Assembly: GCA_009924185.1 (NCBI GenBank) | Contig: RFSC01000023.1 | Span: forward strand, 1 to 9,539 | Reading direction: 5' to 3' | Length of the DNA: 9,539 nt | Origin: Actinomycetota bacterium | GTDB lineage: Bacteria; Actinomycetota; Actinomycetes; Nanopelagicales; Nanopelagicaceae | Shown here: positions 1 through 6,497 of the stretch, piece by piece | How the letters are laid out: each line of letters starts with the position of its first letter | How positions within the stretch are numbered: the first letter of the stretch is position 1 | Notes under the pieces: model-generated | What the model saw: only the letters and a program-made list of their open reading frames with translations | Told to the model about the DNA's origin: nothing | Database searches by the model: none | Made by a program: the position numbers and the translations under genes

Positions 1-1274
1 GGAACAGCACCGATTGCCGCAAAGGAAAATGCTGAGTTGATGGAAACCATTCCACAATGAAGGAGTGAGGCAATCTTTTTTCCATTTCGCTTTGACCAGA
101 CAGCAGCACCTAAACCGTAAGAGGTTGCATTTGCTAGATCTACCGCTTCATCCATATTGCGTACCGTGTTAATTACCAAGGTCGGCCCAAAGGTTTCCTC
201 TGTCATAGCTTTGGAGTCTTCAGGAACGTTGCGCAAAATTACCGGCTGAACATAACCATCTTTTACCGCGTTTTTGTCGCCAACTAAGAACTCGCCACCG
301 CGCTTAACCGCATCATCTATATGGGACTTAATGATCTTTAATTGAGAAGGCATAGTGGCTGGACCGTAATTGCCGCCATCTTCATAACCCGGCTTAATCT
401 TTGATGCTAATTCGACCATTGTTCTAGTGAATGCATCTGCAACATCTTTGTGCACATAAACTCTCTCAGCACCAATACAGGATTGTCCGGCGTTGGACAT
501 CGCATGCCACAGCGTTACTTCGGCGGCCCGCTTGATGTCAGCATCTCTGTCTATCAATACTGGGTCTTTACCACCGCACTCCAAAACTACTGGGGTCATT
601 AATTCAGCACAGGCGGCCGCCACTTTTTTAGCGGTTTTGGTTGAGCCAGTGAAGGAAATTTTTCCAACAGAGCTTTGAGTTAGAGCTGCTCCAGTCTCAG
701 CGGTACCGGTAATAACTGAAAAAATATCTGCGAAAGGAGCAACGCGATGCCAGGTTTGTTCTAGCCAAACTCCGATGGCAGGTGTGTACTCACTTGGTTT
801 AAAAACAACGGTATTTCCAGCGGCCAAGGCATATGCGATTGATCCCATTGGAGTAAACAATGGGTAGTTCCATGGACCAATAACGCCAACGACACCAAAA
901 GGAACTCTTTGTACTTGAGCTGAGATATTAAACATCAAAGGTCCGGCAGGTCTATTTTGTGAGCCCAAAACCTTGGGCGCATATTTAGCGGCCCATGAGA
1001 GATGTTCGATTGCAAGCGCAGTTTCTAATGCCGCGTCGCTAACTGGTTTTCCGGTTTCGCGATGAATTAACTCTGCTGCGGTGTTTATCTCTCTAGTCAG
1101 TAGAGAGGCCCAGTCTTTAAGAATTACCAATCTCTTGCGAAAGCTCAACTGTGACCATTTATCGGCGGCGATAGTGGCGCGGGCTACCGCATCTTTAACC
1201 TCTTTTGCGGAGGCAATTGGAAACTCTCCAATTACTTCGCCGGTTGCCGGGTTCAGAGACTCGAAGGTTTTCAT
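1..1274 (-). CDS. NAD(P)-dependent aldehyde dehydrogenase (C-terminus beyond the left edge)
   Basis: Oxidises an aldehyde to the carboxylic acid with NAD(P)+, presumably in the cytoplasm. The frame is open from the ATG at 1274 to the left edge, giving 424 residues; about 50 C-terminal residues are probably missing, since the family usually runs 450-500. Family marks are seen in order: an N-terminal NPATGE; GPWNYP with the catalytic Asn at 136; VVFKPSE with the cofactor-binding Lys; LECGGKDP with the general base Glu232; and NAGQSCIG with the nucleophile Cys266. The Glu-Cys spacing of 34 is the usual one. The visible end (GMVSIN, then AIGAVP) resembles the branch holding semialdehyde and apocarotenoid-type dehydrogenases, but the substrate cannot be read from sequence; a succinate-semialdehyde-like role is only one option. 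No Shine-Dalgarno is visible. The gene diverges from the hydrolase, and a candidate -10 box (TAAGTT) lies 12 bases upstream of the ATG. Confidence 0.93.
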   Translation of the reverse strand, partial: MKTFESLNPATGEVIGEFPIASAKEVKDAVARATIAADKWSQLSFRKRLVILKDWASLLTREINTAAELIHRETGKPVSDAALETALAIEHLSWAAKYAPKVLGSQNRPAGPLMFNISAQVQRVPFGVVGVIGPWNYPLFTPMGSIAYALAAGNTVVFKPSEYTPAIGVWLEQTWHRVAPFADIFSVITGTAETGAALTQSSVGKISFTGSTKTAKKVAAACAELMTPVVLECGGKDPVLIDRDADIKRAAEVTLWHAMSNAGQSCIGAERVYVHKDVADAFTRTMVELASKIKPGYEDGGNYGPATMPSQLKIIKSHIDDAVKRGGEFLVGDKNAVKDGYVQPVILRNVPEDSKAMTEETFGPTLVINTVRNMDEAVDLANATSYGLGAAVWSKRNGKKIASLLHCGMVSINSAFSFAAIGAV

Positions 1275-1284
1275 ATTCAATGAC

Positions 1285-1290
1285 TAAACT
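1285..1290 (+). promoter_or_regulatory. Candidate -10 box for a leaderless hydrolase mRNA
   Basis: TAAACT fits TAnnnT and is followed by seven bases (TACAGGT) and then the ATG at 1298, so transcription would begin at or one base before the start codon. That spacing supports choosing the ATG at 1298 over the in-frame ATG at 1280, which has no such box. No convincing -35 is seen. Confidence 0.5.
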
Positions 1291-1292
1291 TA
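1287..1292 (-). promoter_or_regulatory. Candidate -10 box for the aldehyde dehydrogenase
   Basis: On the minus strand TAAGTT fits TAnnnT and would place the start of transcription near 1280, giving a leader of only about six bases before the ATG at 1274. It shares four bases with the plus-strand box TAAACT of the divergent hydrolase. No -35 element is recognisable. A different reading, TAGTCA just before the last six bases upstream of the ATG, fits the leaderless spacing but lacks the key final T. Confidence 0.4.
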
Positions 1293-1297
1293 CAGGT

Positions 1298-2011
1298 ATG
1301 GCGGAATTGATTCGACCCAGCACTGTTCTGCCCGCGACTCGCACCCCTATCTCATTCCTCACATCTGATGGTTTACGGCTAATCGGGGAAGTAGCTAAGC
1401 CATCCTCAGGTGACCTCTCGATAGGTTTGTTGTGTTTACATCCGCTGCCCACGCATGGCGGAATGATGGATAGCCATCTATTCAAAAAAGCGGCGAATCG
1501 ATTACCTGAAATGGCGGGAATCACTGTGGTTCGCTTCAATACCAGGGGCACAGAAAGTGAACAGGGAAAGAGCGAAGGCAGCTTTGGAAATGCGATTACT
1601 GAGAAAGAGGATGTAATTGCCGCCATTAATTACTGTTTTGAGGTTGTCGGGGTTAAATCACTCTGGGTGGTCGGCTGGTCCTTTGGAACTGACCTGGCAT
1701 TGAAATTTGCCAGGGATCCGAGAGTGAAGGGCTTGATTCTGCTTTCGCCTCCTTTACGTTTTTCAACTGCAGAGGATCTTGAATTTTGGAGCCAGGATAG
1801 TCGACCAGTAATAGCATTAGTTCCAGAGTTTGATGATTTTCTAAAACCTGATGAAGCTAGGCTCAGATTTGCTCCCTTGAAACAGATTGAGATTATTGCC
1901 GTGCAAGATGCAAAACATCTTTGGGTTGGCGAACCATTTGTTTATCGAGTTTTGAGTGAGATTGTAAAAGTACTCAACCCTGCAAAACTTCCATTACCTA
2001 CCGAGTACTAA
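1298..2011 (+). CDS. Small alpha/beta-fold hydrolase
   Basis: A predicted cytoplasmic serine hydrolase of 237 residues whose substrate I cannot name. The alpha/beta-hydrolase fold is visible: a strand leading to LHPLPTHGG (residues 47-55, the oxyanion-hole region), VVRFNTRG (78-84), the nucleophile elbow GWSFG with Ser128, an acid candidate Asp179 or Asp180 after the strand VIALVPE, and His207 in DAKHLW. All three parts of the triad are therefore present. The layout resembles the short COG2945-like hydrolases, with no lid domain, signal peptide or membrane segment. The frame is open from 1205, but a start there would overlap the divergent dehydrogenase by about 70 bases. ATG 1280 (six residues longer) is a realistic alternative; 1298 is preferred because of the -10 box seven bases upstream. 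It converges on the AI-2E-family gene, with 10 bp between the stops. Confidence 0.88.
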   Translation: MAELIRPSTVLPATRTPISFLTSDGLRLIGEVAKPSSGDLSIGLLCLHPLPTHGGMMDSHLFKKAANRLPEMAGITVVRFNTRGTESEQGKSEGSFGNAITEKEDVIAAINYCFEVVGVKSLWVVGWSFGTDLALKFARDPRVKGLILLSPPLRFSTAEDLEFWSQDSRPVIALVPEFDDFLKPDEARLRFAPLKQIEIIAVQDAKHLWVGEPFVYRVLSEIVKVLNPAKLPLPTEY

Positions 2012-2021
2012 GCAAAATTAG

Positions 2022-3149
2022 CTAAGAATTATCGGCCTTTGGAAAGACAACCTCATCCATAATTAGTAGTACTGCAGCAGCAATTGGCACCGCTAGTAAT
2101 CCACCAACTAATCCCAATAGTGATGTGCCAAGTAAAGCAGCAACAATGGTCACCAGACCTGGAATCGACAAAGATTGCTTCATTATTCGTGGAGTAATTA
2201 GGTAATTCTCAATTTGTACATAAAGGGTATAGAAAACTATGGCCAACAAAGCCTTTGTAGGGGATTCAGTTAAAGCAACCAAGGTGACGATGCTGGCGCC
2301 AATGAAATGACCAACTAAAGGAATCAAAGCCACAAACAAAATGACCATTCCCAAAGCTGCGGCATATGGCAGATCTAGGGCAATAGAGAGGCCAAAAACA
2401 AAGATTGCAGCTAGCGAAGCGATCAATACCTGGCTGCCGACAAATGCACCAACTCGAGAGATGATGGCATCACCGATTCTGGAAACTCGCTCGCGGCGCG
2501 AAGCTGGAGCTAATCGATAAAACATTCGGGTTACAGAGGGCAAAGATGCCAAGAAGTAGAGAGTTAAGACCATTACGGTGAGTGCAGAGAAAGCACCGGA
2601 TAGCACAGTTCTTCCAACTCCGAGCACACCACCAAAGGCTCCGGTAAGCAATTGGCCATCAGAAATCCAGGTTTCAAATTTCTGTTCTAATGAATCAATA
2701 AAGCCATACTCCTGGTTTAGTTGATTCAAAGTTGTGTTGTTGCGCAAAGAATCTAGTAGCTGCGGTGCACTATCAATTAGATCATTTGCTTGGCTGAAAA
2801 CTGGCGGCACAACTACTAATGCAAATAGCGAAACAATAGACAAAGCTCCAATGACAACTACCGCGACAGCAGATGCACGTTTCAACTTCTTAGATTGCAG
2901 AGCTTCAACAGCAGGGTTGAGACCCATTGCCAAAAATAGGGAAATGATTATCAAAACAAATACCTGGCTGGCAGATTGCAGCGCTCTCAAAACGGTAATT
3001 GCAACCAATGCACCGGAGGCAGCGAGGAAGCCGAAGTAGAAAGGATGTTGGGTATTGAGAGGAGCGCCTTTAACTCCGAAATTCTCTTCCGGCTTAATCC
3101 GGGGTGCTTTTGGTGTGACTTTGCTCAACACTCGCTTAATCTGCGCCAT
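2022..3149 (-). CDS. AI-2E family transporter (integral membrane protein)
   Basis: A 375-residue multi-pass membrane protein of the AI-2E transporter family, named after E. coli TqsA; many members carry out other export or ion antiport, so the substrate is unknown. Hydrophobic segments lie at about residues 37-57, 62-78, 93-115, 183-203, 236-258, 262-292, 298-312 and 328-363, with a polar loop at about 118-165. Family signatures in the C-terminal half are IPLVGHFIGA (276-285) and a QIENYLITPRIM run (312-323). The first 35 residues are basic and polar, likely cytoplasmic. The frame stays open to 3344, but such a start would run far into the divergent DUF4032 gene. The ATG at 3149 has TACACT exactly six bases upstream, which settles the start. 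The nearby autoinducer name should not be read as evidence for quorum sensing here, as no lux-type gene is present. Confidence 0.92.
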   Translation of the reverse strand: MAQIKRVLSKVTPKAPRIKPEENFGVKGAPLNTQHPFYFGFLAASGALVAITVLRALQSASQVFVLIIISLFLAMGLNPAVEALQSKKLKRASAVAVVVIGALSIVSLFALVVVPPVFSQANDLIDSAPQLLDSLRNNTTLNQLNQEYGFIDSLEQKFETWISDGQLLTGAFGGVLGVGRTVLSGAFSALTVMVLTLYFLASLPSVTRMFYRLAPASRRERVSRIGDAIISRVGAFVGSQVLIASLAAIFVFGLSIALDLPYAAALGMVILFVALIPLVGHFIGASIVTLVALTESPTKALLAIVFYTLYVQIENYLITPRIMKQSLSIPGLVTIVAALLGTSLLGLVGGLLAVPIAAAVLLIMDEVVFPKADNS

Positions 3150-3154
3150 GCATC

Positions 3155-3160
3155 TAGTGT
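3155..3160 (+). promoter_or_regulatory. Candidate -10 box for the DUF4032-YbbN-MFS run
   Basis: TAGTGT fits TAnnnT and, with the following A, forms the heptamer TAGTGTA that reads TAnnnT on both strands. A start seven bases downstream (3167) would give a 15-base leader before the GTG at 3182. A weaker competitor, AACAAT at 3170-3175, sits exactly six bases before that GTG and would make the mRNA leaderless. The sequence does not decide between them. Confidence 0.4.
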
Positions 3161-3161
3161 A
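3156..3161 (-). promoter_or_regulatory. -10 box for a leaderless AI-2E transporter mRNA
   Basis: On the minus strand TACACT is followed by six bases and then the ATG at 3149, so transcription would start on the A of the start codon. No Shine-Dalgarno precedes the ATG and no clear -35 is seen. It overlaps a plus-strand TAGTGT (3155-3160). Confidence 0.6.
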
Positions 3162-3181
3162 AAGCCTGAAACAATGGCGCA

Positions 3182-4408
3182 GTGGTAGCGAAAAAATCTC
3201 AATTGCATATAACTGGTGTAGGCGAGGAAATCGCTGCATTAGCTGGTTTGCCATGGGATCAACCACTAGAGAGTTGGCCTGAAGACCCATCCCTAACTGC
3301 TCAACGCGGAATCTCCCGCCACATAGTTCGATTAGTTCGATCAACTCCAGAGCCGGATAGTGAAATTTACGCTGTCAAAGAGACTGTAGAAGAGTTCGCA
3401 ATTCGTGAGTATGAGGCTCTAAAAGAGTTGGGATTGCGAGGCGCCCCTTCGGTGTCACAGATCGCGGTCGTTAATGGACGATTAGATGCCGATGGAAATG
3501 AACTGCCGTGTGCCATCGTTACGCGATTCCTGCCCTTCTCCCTGCCATATCGAGTGGTTTTAAGTGGCAGTGTTACGCAACATGAAATAACTAACATGGC
3601 TAATGCACTGGCTCACTTGCTTGTGCGGCTTCATCTACTTGGTTTTTGGTGGGGTGATTGTTCCTTATCAAACACACTCTTTCGCCGTGACGCAGATGGA
3701 TTTGCTGCCTATTTGGTTGATGCTGAGACCGGAGAGTTTCAAAAGCATCTAAGTAATGGCCAGAGAGAGCATGATTTAGATTTGGCAAGATTTAATGTTG
3801 CTGCAGAGTTAGAGGATTTAAAGTTAGCTGGAGTCTTGTTTCCAGATTTAGATCCATTAAGAGCTAGCGAATCGGTAATCACTAGATATCGGAAGATTTG
3901 GAAGGCGCTCAGTGAGCCACAAATACTCCCTGCCAATGACCGTCACGCGGTTGAAAAAGCAATGCGCTCGCTGCAGGACATTGGATTTGCGGTTGAAGAG
4001 GTAGATATAAAAATGGCTGGAGATCAATCAACCCTAACATTTACCCCCAAGTTAGTTGCGCCTAATTACCATTCGCTGCGATTGAAGGAGTTAATGGGGT
4101 TAGAAACTGAAGAGTTTCAAGCTAAGAGAATCTTGGCCTCATTTGATCGATTTCGCTCTCGCGAGATTGAAAAGACTCCAGACAAATCAGAAGCAGCTCA
4201 GAGATGGCTTGATGAGGTTTTCTATAAAGTCGTTGATTCAGTGCCAAGCGAATTGAAGGGCCGCGTAGAGGATGCCCAGTTGTTTCACGAGGTTTTGGAG
4301 CATCGCTGGTACTTAGGTGAGAGGTCGGGCCGTGATTTAGGACTGGATTTCGCTACCTCTGACTATATAGCGCAGGTTTTACCTTCCCGCATGGACTCAG
4401 GTAGATAA
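3182..4408 (+). CDS. DUF4032 domain protein with a protein-kinase-like N-terminal half
   Basis: A soluble 408-residue protein of unknown cellular role. The N-terminal half looks like a lipopolysaccharide-kinase / small-molecule kinase fold: IYAVKE with Lys66 (ATP-binding lysine), an IREYEAL helix with Glu76 or Glu78 as its partner, a catalytic loop WGDCSLSNTLF with Asp159 and Asn164, and LVDAETGE with Asp180 in the place of the DFG aspartate. All the usual catalytic positions are thus filled, so activity is plausible, but the substrate is unknown. The C-terminal part (about 235-400) holds the DUF4032 region, with the characteristic HEVLEHRWYLGERSGRD (369-385). The start is GTG, the first in-frame start after a TGA at 3167; there is no Shine-Dalgarno. 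It diverges from the AI-2E gene by 32 bp and leads a tight three-gene run with the YbbN-type and MFS genes. Confidence 0.9.
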   Translation: MVAKKSQLHITGVGEEIAALAGLPWDQPLESWPEDPSLTAQRGISRHIVRLVRSTPEPDSEIYAVKETVEEFAIREYEALKELGLRGAPSVSQIAVVNGRLDADGNELPCAIVTRFLPFSLPYRVVLSGSVTQHEITNMANALAHLLVRLHLLGFWWGDCSLSNTLFRRDADGFAAYLVDAETGEFQKHLSNGQREHDLDLARFNVAAELEDLKLAGVLFPDLDPLRASESVITRYRKIWKALSEPQILPANDRHAVEKAMRSLQDIGFAVEEVDIKMAGDQSTLTFTPKLVAPNYHSLRLKELMGLETEEFQAKRILASFDRFRSREIEKTPDKSEAAQRWLDEVFYKVVDSVPSELKGRVEDAQLFHEVLEHRWYLGERSGRDLGLDFATSDYIAQVLPSRMDSGR

Positions 4409-4409
4409 T
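4404..4409 (+). promoter_or_regulatory. Candidate internal -10 box ahead of the YbbN-type gene
   Basis: GATAAT matches five of six bases of TATAAT and is followed by six bases (TCACTA), then the ATG at 4416, the same spacing as at the AI-2E gene. It contains the TAA stop of the DUF4032 gene. No Shine-Dalgarno lies in the 7-bp gap, so this box could give a separate leaderless mRNA in addition to read-through. Confidence 0.4.
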
Positions 4410-4415
4410 TCACTA

Positions 4416-5297
4416 ATGAGTATTCCACCTTTGCCACAGAACTTCGGGCGCGCATTTGATCTAAGTTCTCTCGCAAAACCAACCGCCAAAGAGGCACCTA
4501 CGGGTCAAGCTAAAGAAGCCACGGTAGAAAACTTCATGAGTGAGTTTGTTTCACTCTCGGCAGAAAAACCTGTTGTGCTCTTGGCATACTCGCCTCGCAG
4601 TCAAGCTTCGATTGAGCTGCGTGATTTAATGGCTGAAATGTCCAAAGCTGATAATGAAAATTGGATTTTTGGTGGAATAAACGCAGATGTTCAACCACAG
4701 CTAGCGCAAGCGCTTCAGATCCCATCAGTTCCATATGCAATTGCCTTCATCGCAGAACAACCACTTGCACTCTTTGATCGCCCTTATCCAAAAGAGCAAA
4801 TAGCCATGGTTATTGCAAAGTTGTTTGACTTGGCAAAAGAGCGCGGTTTGAAAGTCGAAGTTCCTCAAATTCAAGAGGCGCCTATGGATCCAGAAGAGGT
4901 GGCTGCGTTAAGCGCTCTTGAAAATGGCGATTACTCTGGTGCTGCGATGGCGTACCGCAATTGGTTACAGCGCAAACCTGATGAGCAGATGGCCAAAATC
5001 GGATTGGCGCAATGTGAGTTGATGCTTCGTATCGCTGATATCGATCCACAAAGCGCAATCTCTCAAGCCAACTCGGATTTAAATTCAGTAGACAAGCAGG
5101 TAATAGCCGCTGATATAGAGATTGCGCAGGGCGAGGTTAAATCAGCCTTTGAGAGATTAATTACGGTCGTCAGAAACTCGAGCGGAGATGAACGCAAGAA
5201 GGCCAAGGAACACCTACTATTGCTATTCCAATTAGTTGATCCATCAGAGCCGGAGTTGATTCGAGCCCGAACCCAGTTAGCGAGCGCATTGTTTTGA
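4416..5297 (+). CDS. ybbN: Thioredoxin-fold / TPR protein, YbbN (CnoX) type
   Basis: A 293-residue cytoplasmic protein resembling the YbbN/CnoX co-chaperone family, whose E. coli member holds unfolding proteins and works with chaperonins; a similar role here is inferred. Residues 35-145 form a thioredoxin fold: strand VVLLAYS (53-59), active-site position SPRSQAS (59-65), and the cis-proline region SVPYAIAF with Pro106. The CxxC pair is absent; the only cysteine in the protein is Cys200, so no dithiol redox chemistry is possible. Residues 159-293 are helical TPR-like repeats (ALENGDYSGAAMAY, then IEIAQGEVKSAFERL), ending in a RARTQLASALF tail typical of the family. The first 35 residues look like a flexible linker. 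It starts 7 bp after DUF4032, and its TGA overlaps the TTG start of the MFS gene, so co-transcription is likely. No signal peptide is seen. Confidence 0.88.
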   Translation: MSIPPLPQNFGRAFDLSSLAKPTAKEAPTGQAKEATVENFMSEFVSLSAEKPVVLLAYSPRSQASIELRDLMAEMSKADNENWIFGGINADVQPQLAQALQIPSVPYAIAFIAEQPLALFDRPYPKEQIAMVIAKLFDLAKERGLKVEVPQIQEAPMDPEEVAALSALENGDYSGAAMAYRNWLQRKPDEQMAKIGLAQCELMLRIADIDPQSAISQANSDLNSVDKQVIAADIEIAQGEVKSAFERLITVVRNSSGDERKKAKEHLLLLFQLVDPSEPELIRARTQLASALF

Positions 5298-6490
5298 GTA
5301 GACCCATGGAACGGCAAGAAAAACGGGATTTACAAGCCTTTTTCTTTCTTTTTGGGCTAGGCATCATGTGTTTGGTTCCACGCCTACCAGATATCAAAGC
5401 TAACTTAGATGTCTCAACGACCTACTTTGGATTCATTATTAGCTCCGGATCGCTGGGAGCTTTAACAGCCCACCTCACTATGGGTCACATTGTTCATCGA
5501 CTAGGTGTCTACAAGGTGATGGTTTATGGCTCCACTATCACTTACATATCCATGATCTTGATGATTGAAATACATGATCCAATAATTTACATAGTAGTAA
5601 ACATAATCTCCGGGTTTGCCTGGGCCTCTTATCACATAGCAATCAACGCCCAAGCACTGCATCGTCAATCAGAGACAGGTGTACCGATTATTCCCATGTT
5701 GCATGGACTCTGGAGTGCCGGAGCAGTCACCACCGCATTTATCGCGCTTTTGATCTCCTCAAATGTTTCACTGAACTGGCATGTCATTCCACTCTTGATT
5801 CTGGTTTACTCGTTAAAGATGAGAGCTATCAATAGATCTAAGGCTCTACTACTTCAAGGCAATGAGTTAACTGAAGATGATGAGGTAGTTACCTTCCGCA
5901 AGATGATCTCCTCTATAAGCATTGATTGGGTAGTCAGCATCGGCTTTTTGTGTGCACTGATGTTAGAGATTTCAGTAGGAGACTGGGCCACAATTATGGC
6001 CAGACAGGAGTTTGGAGTCTCCAAATCTTTAGCGGTCATCCCATACTTTTTGTTTATGGGCGCCATGATTATGGGTCGCTTGAGTTATCAACGTTTCAAA
6101 GGGGAGCGCTCCGATAAAGAGCTGGTGCAGCCCTTTGCAGTTATGGGTGGAACGATATTTCTAGTTTCACTAGGGCTCAGTATGCAATTAAGAGAGACCA
6201 GCTTGACGCTGGCCTACTCAATATTTTGTCTAGGCTTTTTCTTGTGTGGAATCGGAATCTCCTTCATCGGACCCTTGTTTTTCGGCTATGCCAGCGCACG
6301 ATCTGATAAGCCTGGTGGGGTGGCAATAGCTGAATTAGGGGCGCTTAATCAGGTCTTAACCTTCATTGGTCGAGGGGTAATCTCAGTAGTTGCTGGTGCG
6401 ACCTCAATACCAATTGCAATGACTATCCCCGGAGCCATGTTGATACTTGTAGCCTTTTTTGTTGCGGCTGCTAGCAAACCGCGTCACTAA
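5294..6490 (+). CDS. Major facilitator superfamily transporter (YbjJ-like)
   Basis: A 398-residue, roughly 12-helix membrane transporter; substrate and direction are not readable. Hydrophobic segments start at about residues 14, 45, 75, 97, 138, 162, 208, 245, 280, 305, 345 and 373. Between helices 2 and 3 is a degenerate MFS motif A (MGHIVHRLGVYK, 63-74). The MLHGLWSAGAV run (135-145) and EISVGDWA (225-232) recall the E. coli YbjJ branch, where an HGLWS-like helix 5 and a GDW/ADW motif in helix 7 are common. The charged central loop (176-203) separates the two halves. The start is uncertain: TTG at 5294 overlaps the preceding TGA by four bases (TTGA), which suits translational coupling, while ATG at 5306 would be four residues shorter. 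Neither has a good Shine-Dalgarno, and no -10 box lies at the leaderless distance. It converges on glgB with a 7-bp gap. Confidence 0.88.
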   Translation: MSRPMERQEKRDLQAFFFLFGLGIMCLVPRLPDIKANLDVSTTYFGFIISSGSLGALTAHLTMGHIVHRLGVYKVMVYGSTITYISMILMIEIHDPIIYIVVNIISGFAWASYHIAINAQALHRQSETGVPIIPMLHGLWSAGAVTTAFIALLISSNVSLNWHVIPLLILVYSLKMRAINRSKALLLQGNELTEDDEVVTFRKMISSISIDWVVSIGFLCALMLEISVGDWATIMARQEFGVSKSLAVIPYFLFMGAMIMGRLSYQRFKGERSDKELVQPFAVMGGTIFLVSLGLSMQLRETSLTLAYSIFCLGFFLCGIGISFIGPLFFGYASARSDKPGGVAIAELGALNQVLTFIGRGVISVVAGATSIPIAMTIPGAMLILVAFFVAAASKPRH

Positions 6491-6497
6491 ACAACTT

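Noticed and set aside
1195..1626. A 143-codon minus-strand open frame opposite the hydrolase
   Set aside because: It lies antisense to the alpha/beta hydrolase, which has a complete catalytic triad, and overlaps the dehydrogenase start. Its translation shows no recognisable domain.
2009..2035. AT-rich CTAA/TTAG inverted repeat between the hydrolase and AI-2E genes as a terminator
   Set aside because: The stem is only about four A/T-rich pairs with no following T run, too weak for an intrinsic terminator.
2022..3149. A quorum-sensing locus based on the AI-2E family name
   Set aside because: Family membership does not show autoinducer-2 transport, and no luxS, lsr or related regulatory gene is in the window.
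3174..3188. A four-residue upstream frame (ATG GCG CAG TGG TAG) overlapping the DUF4032 GTG start
   Set aside because: It could act as a tiny leader frame if transcription begins near 3167, but such short frames are expected by chance, and a leaderless start at 3182 would exclude it.
3150..3344. A longer N-terminus for the AI-2E protein, starting at 3344
   Set aside because: The extra 65 residues would overlap the divergent DUF4032 gene and its start, and do not look like this family. The ATG at 3149 has a well-placed -10 box.
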